Shown piece by piece: positions 1-8,159 of a stretch of 64,000 bases of DNA. The notes beneath the pieces were generated by a model that had not been told where the DNA came from, ran no database searches, and saw only the letters and a program-made list of their open reading frames with translations. The stretch is from contig DASPKM010000013.1 in the NCBI GenBank assembly GCA_035628135.1, forward strand, positions 62,001 through 126,000, in the 5' to 3' direction. A program made the position numbers and the translations under genes. Every line of letters starts with the position of its first letter. Position 1 is the stretch's first letter. The stretch comes from DASPKM01 sp035628135. Its GTDB lineage: Bacteria; Bacteroidota; Bacteroidia; Chitinophagales; Chitinophagaceae.

Positions 1-924
1 TGGGTGGTGGTGGTAACCTTGCTGGCATTGTACGCCTGTAAGCAGCAGATATTTGGTTTTGCGGGATGGGAAATGCGGTGGATCATGGCCGATGAAAAGA
101 GGCTGGAGTTGTTGTTCCAGACGGGCATGATGCGCAAGTTCTCGATACTGGCCGACCCCGCGGCTTCCGGGGTATTGTTCGCTTCGTTCATGGTGTTGCT
201 GCTGATCCTGGGGCTGCGCACTTCCAACATGAAGAAGAAATGGCTCTATTTCGCCTGTGCGGCCATCAATTTATATGCATTCATGGCTTCGGGCACGCGC
301 ACCAGTAATATCATCCTGCTCGGTGGCATATTATTTTATGCTATTGCCACGATCAATGAAAAAAGAACCGTGCGCTTTGTAACCGCGGCCGCCCTGGGAT
401 TTGTATTGCTGATATCGCTGCCCATTCATAACCCGGTGTTGATAAGGATACGCTCTACTTTCGAGGGTTCAAAGGACCCCTCGGCGGCATTCAGGGATAT
501 GAACAGGGCGCGCATTCAACCGTATATTTATTCGCACCCTATCGGGGGCGGCATCAATACCTGCATTCCCGAAGGGCTTGTTTACAGTCCCGGCCATTAC
601 CTGGCCAGCTTTCCTTCGGACAGCGGGTATCTTAAAATCGCCGTGGAGCAGGGCTGGATAGGGCTTGCAATAGCCTTAACTTTTTACTACCTTATCATGC
701 GAACAGGCATTAAAAATTTCTACCGGGCCCGGGCACCCGAGATCAGGATGTGGTACATAGCGCTGGCGGGCTTTGTGTTCGGATTGCTGATCGGGCAGTT
801 CTCGCAGATTGTGATAGGCCAGTATCCCACGATTTTCCTTTTCTATGGATCCGCTGTTGTTTTTATCAAGCTAGTTAAATATGAAAATGGCAACCGGCAA
901 CAAGACAATCTACAACCCCTATAA
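1..924 (+). CDS. O-antigen ligase/polymerase-like membrane protein (5' end outside window)
   Basis: The reading frame is open from base 1, so the N-terminus lies upstream of the window. The visible 307 residues contain several hydrophobic segments, a GTRTSN stretch between helices, a large periplasmic-type loop with GGGINT and SDSGYLKIAVEQGWIG, and further C-terminal helices. This is the layout of the Wzy_C/WaaL family, which joins or polymerises lipid-linked glycans at the outer face of the inner membrane. The next gene starts one base after the stop, and the acyltransferase and GT-C genes downstream support a surface-polysaccharide cluster. Ligase and polymerase cannot be told apart from sequence. 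The family call is good; the substrate is unknown. Confidence 0.75.
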   Translation, partial: WVVVVTLLALYACKQQIFGFAGWEMRWIMADEKRLELLFQTGMMRKFSILADPAASGVLFASFMVLLLILGLRTSNMKKKWLYFACAAINLYAFMASGTRTSNIILLGGILFYAIATINEKRTVRFVTAAALGFVLLISLPIHNPVLIRIRSTFEGSKDPSAAFRDMNRARIQPYIYSHPIGGGINTCIPEGLVYSPGHYLASFPSDSGYLKIAVEQGWIGLAIALTFYYLIMRTGIKNFYRARAPEIRMWYIALAGFVFGLLIGQFSQIVIGQYPTIFLFYGSAVVFIKLVKYENGNRQQDNLQPL

Positions 925-925
925 C

Positions 926-1621
926 ATGAAACAGGTAATTGTAAGCTTACTGATGTTAACCACCGCAGCCGCTTTCGGACAGGTGCGCAATGCAACCGAT
1001 ACCGGCAAGGTATTCGACGTACGGGAGAAACTGGTGCAACTGGCCATGCAAAACCCTACGTACGAAGTGGTAGACCGCAACGTAAACAAATCGTTGTACG
1101 AACTGCGCAAGGCCAAGGGAGGATGGCTTGGCGTGGTGAGCGTAGCAGGCAATGTAAACGAGTTCACCATCAATCCTCCACCCACCGCTGCGCCCGGAGG
1201 CTTTGCCAACTTTTATCCACGGTATAATATTTCGGTAACTGTTCCACTCGACCTGTTCATCAACAAAAGCAACGATGTAAAGATTGCGCGGGAAAACTAT
1301 CTCATCGCCGAAGCCAACCGCAATGACCGTTACCGGCAGATACGCGCCGAAGTGCTGACCAAGTACGAAGACTACCTGATGCACAAGGAAAGGCTGGAGT
1401 CGCAGGTGCGCATTACGCAGGAGGAGCATACCATTTTTAAATCCAAGGAAAGGGATTTTGAAGACGGCATCATCAACCTGGACGAGTATACCCGCGCCTC
1501 AAAAGCCTATGAAGAAATGAGGCTGCGCCGCAGCGAGTACCAACGCAATGTAAACGTAGCAAAATACGACCTGGAGCGAATGATCGGCGTGCCGCTGGAG
1601 GAAGCCTTAGCCACCAAATAG
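926..1621 (+). CDS. Half-length TolC-like outer-membrane protein
   Basis: The chosen start (926) gives a clean signal peptide (MKQVIVSLLMLTTAAAFGQ) and begins just after the previous stop; an upstream in-frame ATG at 881 would overlap the previous gene and hide the signal. The mature 210 residues look like one TolC repeat: an N-terminal helix, a short beta section rich in Pro/Gly and aromatics (about residues 75-100), then long amphipathic helices rich in Arg, Glu and Lys. Full TolC proteins carry two such repeats in about 400-450 residues, so this one would need twice as many subunits to build a comparable channel. Its position suggests a role in polysaccharide export, but that is inferred from context only. 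Confidence 0.6.
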   Translation: MKQVIVSLLMLTTAAAFGQVRNATDTGKVFDVREKLVQLAMQNPTYEVVDRNVNKSLYELRKAKGGWLGVVSVAGNVNEFTINPPPTAAPGGFANFYPRYNISVTVPLDLFINKSNDVKIARENYLIAEANRNDRYRQIRAEVLTKYEDYLMHKERLESQVRITQEEHTIFKSKERDFEDGIINLDEYTRASKAYEEMRLRRSEYQRNVNVAKYDLERMIGVPLEEALATK

Positions 1622-1631
1622 CCTTAACCCG

Positions 1632-2816
1632 ATGCAACAACCAACATCAGCGTTTGCTTCGGTTGAGAAAGAGAAAATATTTTTCCCTAACCTGGACGGG
1701 CTGCGCTTCTTTTCATTCTTCATCGTGTTCCTTTATCACACGTATTTGTCCTTTTTCAACAATGTAAAGGACACCAGTCCCGAAGCCTTCGGGGTGGTAG
1801 GATTTTTATTCAGGAACGGCAACCTGGGCGTGAACTTTTTCTTTGTGCTCAGCGGGTTTCTGATAACCTACCTGCTGATAAAGGAAAAAGAGATCAAGGG
1901 CACCATCCACGTGCCCAATTTTTATATCCGGCGCATCCTGCGCATCTGGCCGCTGTTTTACCTGTGCGTGTTCATAGGGTTCATCATTTTTCCCATCATT
2001 AAAAAGATGAGCGGCGGCGTACCGAACGAGATCGCCGATCCGATATACTATATCTTCTTCGCCAACAATTTCGATTTCATGCACACCTGGCCTACCAAGC
2101 CAGACGCCACCATCTTATCCGTGCTGTGGTCGGTAGCGGTTGAGGAGCAGTTTTATTTAACCTGGCCGCTGATACTCAAGTTTGTTCCATACAGGTTCTT
2201 CAAATATGTTTTCGCCGGCATCATGCTGTTATCCCTGGTGTTCCGGTCATTTTACACCGGGCTGGACGATCACGATTTCGGCGTGCGCTATTTTCACACG
2301 TTTTCATTGATCGGCGACATGGCCTTTGGAGGGCTCCTGGCTTATTTCTGTTCGTTCGACAACTCTTTTAAAAGATTTATAGGCGACCTGAACAAGCTGC
2401 AGATCGCAATGATATACCTGGGCGCCATTACCGTTACGCTGTTCCATGATGAACTGTTTACGGCCAATGCCTTTACCGTGGTGATAGAGCGGTTGGTAAT
2501 AGCTTTCTTTTATGGCATGATCATATTGGAGCAGAGCTATGCACGCAGATCGTTCTTTAAAATGAGTAATTTTAAAACCATCAGCAAGCTGGGGATTTAT
2601 ACATATGGATTATATTGCCTTCACCTGCTGGGGTTCCTTGCTGCAGACGTTGCGCTTACGAAAGCAGGCCTTGATAAGACCAGCTTCACCGTTGCGATTA
2701 TCGGCTCTGTAGCAGCACTGATCATATCGATCATCATAAGCCTTGCATCCTATCATTTCTATGAAAAATGGTTTTTGCGTTTGAAGGATAAATTTGCTTT
2801 CATTGTTAAGAAATAG
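1632..2816 (+). CDS. Acyltransferase family 3 (OafA/YrhL-like) membrane protein
   Basis: The 394 residues form about ten membrane segments of the acyltransferase-3 family, which O-acylates surface sugars. The N-terminal FPNLDGLRFFSF and the following helix with FLYHTY provide the family's conserved Arg and His. FFFVLSGFLITYLL near residue 75 and SVLWSVAVEEQFYLTWPL near residue 165 are also diagnostic. No SGNH domain follows, so this is the short form. The gene lies 10 bp after the TolC-like gene and 9 bp before the next, consistent with one operon. The acyl group and glycan acceptor cannot be read from sequence. Confidence 0.88.
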   Translation: MQQPTSAFASVEKEKIFFPNLDGLRFFSFFIVFLYHTYLSFFNNVKDTSPEAFGVVGFLFRNGNLGVNFFFVLSGFLITYLLIKEKEIKGTIHVPNFYIRRILRIWPLFYLCVFIGFIIFPIIKKMSGGVPNEIADPIYYIFFANNFDFMHTWPTKPDATILSVLWSVAVEEQFYLTWPLILKFVPYRFFKYVFAGIMLLSLVFRSFYTGLDDHDFGVRYFHTFSLIGDMAFGGLLAYFCSFDNSFKRFIGDLNKLQIAMIYLGAITVTLFHDELFTANAFTVVIERLVIAFFYGMIILEQSYARRSFFKMSNFKTISKLGIYTYGLYCLHLLGFLAADVALTKAGLDKTSFTVAIIGSVAALIISIIISLASYHFYEKWFLRLKDKFAFIVKK

Positions 2817-2825
2817 GACTAACTG

Positions 2826-4397
2826 ATGAGATTATTACGGTATTCCGACTCACCTCGGAGTGTTTTTATTGTTTTCCTGTTGATCTACCTGCTCACCCTC
2901 ACTTCTAATTTCACGGGGCCACACGATTCCATGGCATACCTGAATATGCTGGGATCGGACCACGGGCTTTGGCATCCCCACCATTTGCTTTATCACGTTT
3001 TGTCTAAATACTGGCTTCAGTTCTGGAAGCTGATCTTTCCCGGCGTGGCGGATTACTACCTGGTAGAAAGCTTCAGCAGTGTTTGGGGCGCGGCCACGCT
3101 ATCGATGGTATTTATCTTTTTCAGGCGGCGGTTCGGGCTGCCAACGCTCACAGCCTGGCTGGGCACCGCGGTAGCAGGATTTTCGTATGGCATATGGTTT
3201 TACAGTGTGAACGTGGAAGTGTACATGCCTTCGTTGTTCTTTACCGTGTGGTCGTTGTACATTTTATCCATTAATGAATGGACCAGCAAGCAGGTATGGC
3301 GCATCGGCGCAGTGCATTCGCTGGCGGTATTGTTTCACCAGATGAACATTTTGCTGGCGCCTATCGTGATATACAAGATCGTGAGCCAGCGCAAGAACAT
3401 TTATGTGTTCAAAAGCATATTCTGGTATGGAATGATGGGATTGATCTTTGTAGGAGGTATGTATTTTATCGGGGGCTGGATCAAGGAAGGCCATAACAAC
3501 TTTGAATCATGGATGGGATGGGTACGCGGGTATACCGGCTCAGGCGAATACTGGCAACCGCTTTCCTGGAAAACCCCTGCATTTGCGGGTCTTGGTTTCC
3601 TGCGCACTTTCGTTGGCGGCCAGTTCCTGTTCCAGGTTGGTCAGTTGTCTGAGGCCATGGACAATTTCCTGAAGGTGCATGCCCTGCAGGATGAAATATT
3701 TTTAGTGCGCAACCTTTCAGCCGCGTCCATTCGGACGATATTGATATTATGCGTGCTGTTGATGGCGCTGATGTTTATGCTGCTGTTCCATTTTATTGGC
3801 AGGTTCAGGGAAAAAATGCGTTCGTGGAAGCATGTGATCATACCGCTGTTGTTGTACATGGTTATTTATTCCGCCTATTTCTTTTTCTGGATGCCCGAGA
3901 TACTGGAGTTCTGGTTAGGACAGTGCATTATTTGCTGGTTGCTATTGATCGGCACGTACCGCCCCGTGGGCAAGCGGCTCAACATAATTGCAGGCACCAT
4001 AGCTGTATTACTGATGGTGATCAATTATACCGGCAGCATCAAGCCCATGCGCGATATCAGCAACGACATCGGGTATGCGCGGATCGAAAAGGTGAAGGCC
4101 GCCGCCACAGAAAACGACCTGGTGATAATACAAGACCCCTGGCTGCTGAAGGAATTCCTGGAATATTATACCAAGGCGCATGTTGAAGTTATACCTAAGG
4201 AATCGGGCCAGCAGGCCGCGTTGTTTATTAAGATCAAGCATGCGCTCGCTGCCGGCCACCGGGTATATGTTTTTCCGGCAAATGAAGCTGGCAGGTTCCC
4301 AGAGAGCAACAATTTTATTCCTGCATTGCGGGAGGAATATGGGGTAAGGATGAGCGTGATGCAGCAGGATATTTCGGTGGTGTATGTGATAAAGTAG
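2826..4397 (+). CDS. GT-C-like polytopic membrane protein, putative glycosyltransferase
   Basis: This 523-residue protein has about ten hydrophobic segments and a soluble C-terminal tail of about 100 residues. The first periplasmic loop contains GPHDSMAYLNML followed by HPHHLLYH; an acidic residue in this loop is the usual catalytic feature of GT-C (GT39/ArnT-like) enzymes that use polyprenyl-linked sugars. Similarity to a named family is only general. It is the last gene of the polysaccharide cluster. A non-catalytic membrane role is possible. Confidence 0.55.
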   Translation: MRLLRYSDSPRSVFIVFLLIYLLTLTSNFTGPHDSMAYLNMLGSDHGLWHPHHLLYHVLSKYWLQFWKLIFPGVADYYLVESFSSVWGAATLSMVFIFFRRRFGLPTLTAWLGTAVAGFSYGIWFYSVNVEVYMPSLFFTVWSLYILSINEWTSKQVWRIGAVHSLAVLFHQMNILLAPIVIYKIVSQRKNIYVFKSIFWYGMMGLIFVGGMYFIGGWIKEGHNNFESWMGWVRGYTGSGEYWQPLSWKTPAFAGLGFLRTFVGGQFLFQVGQLSEAMDNFLKVHALQDEIFLVRNLSAASIRTILILCVLLMALMFMLLFHFIGRFREKMRSWKHVIIPLLLYMVIYSAYFFFWMPEILEFWLGQCIICWLLLIGTYRPVGKRLNIIAGTIAVLLMVINYTGSIKPMRDISNDIGYARIEKVKAAATENDLVIIQDPWLLKEFLEYYTKAHVEVIPKESGQQAALFIKIKHALAAGHRVYVFPANEAGRFPESNNFIPALREEYGVRMSVMQQDISVVYVIK

Positions 4398-4459
4398 CTA
4401 CCTCAATGGCTTGTTTTATCATATATTTTTGCGATGTAGAAGTATAAGACCTACCTTAT

Positions 4460-5269
4460 ATGTCAATGGAACCAAAAATTTGGATTGAGCATATAGAGTT
4501 TAGCAATGGCACTAAAATTTCGTTTGCGAACAACGATATTATTCTTCTAGTGGCACCTAATAATGCGGGCAAAAGTGCCACACTCAAAGAAGCGTTAGGT
4601 TATCTAACTACAGCAAATACCAAGGGAAAAGTACTAAAATCTAGTTCCGTTAAAAAAAACGGAACGTTGCAGAACTTAATTAATTATGTCGAAAAACGTT
4701 CAGTAAAGGAAGGCCATTTGTCGAATTTTCCATACTATAGAGGGTTAGGATTTTATTTCTATAGAGCATATATAGAAGGGTGGTGGAATAGTCCTGAACA
4801 AGGACTTGATGAGTTATCCAAGCTATTCGCCAAATACTTAACAACCGAAGAGAGGCTTACTGCTGCCAACCCTGCATTCAACATTAAATTGTTAAAAGAA
4901 GCAGCAAAACATCCGATTAATTTTTTACAAAAAGGATAATACTTTAGAAAAAAAGTTCAGTGACTATTTTAAACAACCATTTGGCTTAGATTTAATTGTC
5001 ATCGAAATGCGGGCAGTGAGTTCCGCTTTATGTGGGAATCGCGCCACAAGTCAAATCCGGCAGGACAGGGTGAGCTTGGCTTATTTGTCAGAGTAACGAG
5101 AAATTAAAAATACAGGGCATTCACATTGTTGAGGTTGGCGAACTAGGAAGTTTCGGTAATTCGGTTGGGAACCATGGTCCTAAGTGGGTAGATTAGTTTA
5201 TCAAAAGACTTGATCAATGATCTCGAGTTAGAGTTAGCTAGGCACTTTGTTAAGAATGTGACGTCCTGA
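4460..5269 (+). pseudogene. Degraded AAA/ABC-type ATPase (OLD-like) gene
   Basis: The first 159 codons are intact and carry a Walker A motif (APNNAGKS, about residues 33-40) of the SMC/OLD type. The frame then breaks near 4930. The continuation in another frame reads DNTLEKKFSDYFKQPFG and is followed by a stretch without clear homology. After that, pieces in shifted frames read KLKIQGIHIVEVGELGSFG, NHGPKWV and finally LELELARHFVKNVTS, ending at a TGA (5267-5269). Such endings occur in AAA ATPases with a TOPRIM-like C-terminus. At least three frame disruptions and probably an internal deletion are needed to explain it. The region is clearly more AT-rich than its flanks, which suggests a horizontally acquired defence or mobile gene now dead. 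Confidence 0.7.
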
Positions 5270-5338
5270 TTTAATAGCTTAAAAAGCATAGCAGAACTAT
5301 TTTTGACCAGTAAAAGATCTATATCTAGATAATAAGCA

Positions 5339-5889
5339 TTGCCTCATCTCTTTATCATAGCAGGTTGTAACGGCGCAGGTAAAACCACTGCCTCATTTAC
5401 TGTTTTGCCAGAGCTCTTAAATGTCAAGGAGTTTGTAAATGCCGATGAAATTGCAAGAGGCCTTTCACCATTTCAGCCGGAAAAAGTCGCTATTGAAGCC
5501 GGCAAAATTATGCTTCGCCGTATTGATGAACTAGTCGAACAGTTGCAGGACTTTGCTTTTGAAACAACGCTGTCGACTAGAAGTTTCGTAAACTTGTGTA
5601 CCAAAGCGCAAAACAAAGCATATACTGTTGGATTAGTCTTTCTGTGCTGGACAGCCCACAGCTAGCCATAGAGCGCGTAAACCAGAGGGTTTCTGAAGGA
5701 GGACATAATATTCCTTTAGATACTATAACAAGGCGGTATTGGTCTGGCTTGAAAAATTTCCTTACTTTGTATTGGAATAGTGTTGACTTTTGGCTGTTTT
5801 TTGATAATTCAAAAAAAGAGCCAGAACTCGTTGCCGAAGGCAAATTAAAAAGTATGCCTGTCGTTCATAATATGCGAAATGGAATTTAA
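5339..5889 (+). pseudogene. Frameshifted zeta-toxin-like P-loop kinase
   Basis: The frame opens with TTG (5339) right after an in-frame stop and reads MPHLFIIAGCNGAGKTT, a Walker A typical of zeta toxin and related small-molecule kinases, then NADEIARGLSPF and FETTLSTRSF, both family motifs. The frame ends at 5665, but the rest of the protein continues one frame over from about 5645 as LDSPQLAIERVNQRVSEGG, and then RRYWSGLKNF, to the stop at 5889. Restoring one G at about 5644 would give FLWLDSPQ and a continuous protein of about 183 residues. Zeta-type enzymes phosphorylate UDP-GlcNAc or related substrates. The missing ATG also fits decay, although a sequencing error could explain the single-base shift. 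Confidence 0.75.
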
Positions 5890-5898
5890 TTAAGTCTT

Positions 5899-6057
5899 AT
5901 GCTCAACCTGACAATCGAGGAGATTAAAAACAAGATAATTGAAGGCAATAAACTAGCTCTTAAAAGACTTATTGAAAAAAAGAAGAGAGAAAACTCTTTT
6001 CTCATTTTTTCAGACAATGGTAAAATTGTCAAAGTGGCGGCTCGGGATATCGAGTAG
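5899..6057 (+). CDS. Small 52-residue protein downstream of the zeta-like kinase
   Basis: An intact frame begins at an ATG 9 bases after the zeta-like stop and encodes 52 residues. An acidic/basic helical N-terminus (LTIEEIKNKIIEGNKLALKR) is followed by a Lys-rich segment and a short beta-like end (SFLIFSDNGKIVKVAARD). I recognise no named family. Its size, charge and placement fit a partner or antitoxin-like protein co-transcribed with the kinase. That function is inferred from context only. Confidence 0.5.
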   Translation: MLNLTIEEIKNKIIEGNKLALKRLIEKKKRENSFLIFSDNGKIVKVAARDIE

Positions 6058-6070
6058 TACTGGCCCCGAT

Positions 6071-7261
6071 CTAATATTCCATTAATTTCGTACACAGAAT
6101 CACTCTCAATTTTCCGCCTTTATCTTTTACACAAAACAAAAAGCTTCCATCTCCTTCTTTAACCCGCAACTTCTTCGCCACCTCCGCGGGACCCAAAGGA
6201 AAATTCCGTGTTTTGATATTGAAAGCCTCAGCTGCCTTGAAATTTTTAGCGTCGAAGGAGTAGACACCTTTTATGGTATACACCCTTCCTTCGTAATCTT
6301 TATGCAAATCCGCTGAAGTGTATAAATGCGTATTAGGATGCAATTTGAAGAGGGAATATTTTGCAGCTAACTCATCATACTGCTGCGCTTTGAACACTGC
6401 CGCATTGGGCTCATATAAATAGGTCAGAGCATCGGACAACGGAGCTGTTACAGGTGCAACGCCAAGAAAAGAAACAAAACGCTCAATTTTTTGTTTTGAG
6501 AAGTTCATGCTTTCCACTTCCGGGTGGGCATGAACCTGCCCATCGGACACAACCAGCAATTCCTTGCATTCATTGTCTACCGCTACTACATATACTTTGC
6601 TGACCTTGCCCGAAAAAATCCGCACCGCCTGGGTAATGTCCAACATGGGCGATAGCTTCACCATAACGCGAGCTGCATGTGCAAAAAGTAACTCTTGTAT
6701 CTCCTGTATATTAGGAGAAAATTCTTCCACTTTAGATAACCTGCGGTCCTTCTTCCGGCGGATGGGATCGAGATAGATCCAATCCACTCTTGTATCAAAT
6801 CCTTCCAGGAACTGCAATGAATCGGAATGAACCGTTTTGATGCCGGGGTTTAGCAATCGAAGATTGCGGGAAGCGATGTCAAATATCAGCGGGTCCTGCT
6901 CCACATACCAGGTGTCCTTCATCTTCTCTGAAAAAAAATAGGTGTCGATGCCAAAGCCGCCGGTCATATCAATAAGGGAGGCGCCGCTTACCAACCCTGC
7001 CTTAAAACGGGCTGTTCTTTCAGATGAAGTTTGCTCGAGATAAAATGAAGGCGGATAAACAATACCTTCTTTTCCGGCAAGGAACGGGAACTTTTCTTTA
7101 GCCAGTTCACGTCCGTTCAACTGGTCGGCCAGGAACGATATCTCTTCGAGGGAGGCATGCTTCGAAAACTTTAAGATCGCTTGTTCCTTACCGATAGCAT
7201 CGATGGTTTGCCTAAGTGCCGTGAGCTTATTTTCCATATCGGTAAGGTCTGCAAACATCAT
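6071..7261 (-). CDS. THUMP-like class I SAM-dependent methyltransferase
   Basis: The 396-residue protein has a helical N-terminal part (about 1-90), then a Rossmann methyltransferase core beginning with LIDMTGGFGIDTYFFS (motif I). WIYLDPIRRKKDRR holds the Asp-Pro catalytic-loop motif; DPxRR is typical of this Bacteroidota family. The C-terminal third (about 300-396) resembles the THUMP-like domain that accompanies these enzymes and ends in a beta-rich segment. The expected substrate is structured RNA, but none has been assigned here. The start overlaps the preceding gene's stop as ATGA, so it is the last gene of the four-gene RNA-modification operon. Confidence 0.75.
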   Translation of the reverse strand: MMFADLTDMENKLTALRQTIDAIGKEQAILKFSKHASLEEISFLADQLNGRELAKEKFPFLAGKEGIVYPPSFYLEQTSSERTARFKAGLVSGASLIDMTGGFGIDTYFFSEKMKDTWYVEQDPLIFDIASRNLRLLNPGIKTVHSDSLQFLEGFDTRVDWIYLDPIRRKKDRRLSKVEEFSPNIQEIQELLFAHAARVMVKLSPMLDITQAVRIFSGKVSKVYVVAVDNECKELLVVSDGQVHAHPEVESMNFSKQKIERFVSFLGVAPVTAPLSDALTYLYEPNAAVFKAQQYDELAAKYSLFKLHPNTHLYTSADLHKDYEGRVYTIKGVYSFDAKNFKAAEAFNIKTRNFPLGPAEVAKKLRVKEGDGSFLFCVKDKGGKLRVILCTKLMEY

Positions 7262-8154
7262 CGTACTATTATAAAAAATTCATTGTCCAATTCAAATTCA
7301 GCGATTGCGTTGCGACCGGAATCTTTAATGAAGCGGTCGATGGCCTTTCGCTCCTTCCGCTCGATGTCCTGCTTCTTTACCATCGATTCCTTTACCCCGC
7401 TGATAACGATTGTTTTTGCGGGTATGGCGGCGAGCTGTTCCAGTAAAACGGGGCTGGTACGCTTTACTACCGGCACCACTTTCAATATAAGTGCAAGATC
7501 GAAATCAGCGAGACCATGCTCATGGCATACGTCCTTCCATCCCTCGCCAATGTTCCATGCCTTAGGGAACAGCCATCGATACCGGTCCTTAAAGATATTT
7601 TTCACAGCGTCTAGCAGCCAAATGGATTCTTTATCCTTATCGAGCGCCAGGTATTTCTCCATGGCAGGAAAATTTTCCTGGGGGAACAACAAGGGCTGCA
7701 CCCCGCATCCCACGTCGACTATCGAATGAACATCGGGCATTAATTGTGAAAGATGGCGGTAAAACAATTCATTTTGCGCGAGCCGTTCCTGGCTGCTTAC
7801 GTGAAATGCCGCAATGCTTTGCAACAGCGCCTGCCGCGATGCTTCGGAAGGATCGTTTTGAGCAAGCTGCAGCGCTTGCATTAACCCGCTTTTGCTCGCA
7901 TCATTGCCCTTGTATTGCCGGAGCTTGTAATACAGTTCCTTTTTATGCTGCTTTACAAAATTCTTAAATGTTGAATTTTTTGAAAGCTGCTTCTCACTGG
8001 CAGCGTTTTCTATCAGTTTGGTGATGGAAGTATCCCGGACAAGGTTGTTGTAAAAAAATTCCGTAGCCTCGTGCAGGCTGCATTTGTAATTTTTTACAAA
8101 CGATGCGGCAACCGCTGAGGCCACCTGTAATATTTTATCGTTGCTGTCCGGCAT
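7258..8154 (-). CDS. Rmt/FmrO-family 16S rRNA (m7G1405-type) methyltransferase homologue
   Basis: The 298-residue protein matches the layout of aminoglycoside-resistance 16S rRNA guanine-N7 methyltransferases such as RmtB. It has a long helical N-terminal domain (about 1-115), the signature SSQERLAQNELFYRHL, a motif I of the form IVDVGCGVQPL (145-155), an acidic motif II (LALDKD), LALILKVVPVVKR (about 213-225), and a C-terminal ELDNEFFIIVR like the family's final strand. In producers and pathogens this enzyme methylates G1405 and blocks 4,6-disubstituted aminoglycosides. Here it sits inside an RNA-modification operon rather than next to a resistance cassette, so a housekeeping or intrinsic-resistance role is possible. 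It lies 5 bases after the transglycosylase gene. Confidence 0.75.
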   Translation of the reverse strand: MPDSNDKILQVASAVAASFVKNYKCSLHEATEFFYNNLVRDTSITKLIENAASEKQLSKNSTFKNFVKQHKKELYYKLRQYKGNDASKSGLMQALQLAQNDPSEASRQALLQSIAAFHVSSQERLAQNELFYRHLSQLMPDVHSIVDVGCGVQPLLFPQENFPAMEKYLALDKDKESIWLLDAVKNIFKDRYRWLFPKAWNIGEGWKDVCHEHGLADFDLALILKVVPVVKRTSPVLLEQLAAIPAKTIVISGVKESMVKKQDIERKERKAIDRFIKDSGRNAIAEFELDNEFFIIVR

Positions 8155-8159
8155 GCAGG

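Noticed and set aside
881..1621. TolC-like protein starting at 881
   Set aside because: That start overlaps the upstream gene by 44 bp and buries the signal peptide; 926 gives a perfect signal.
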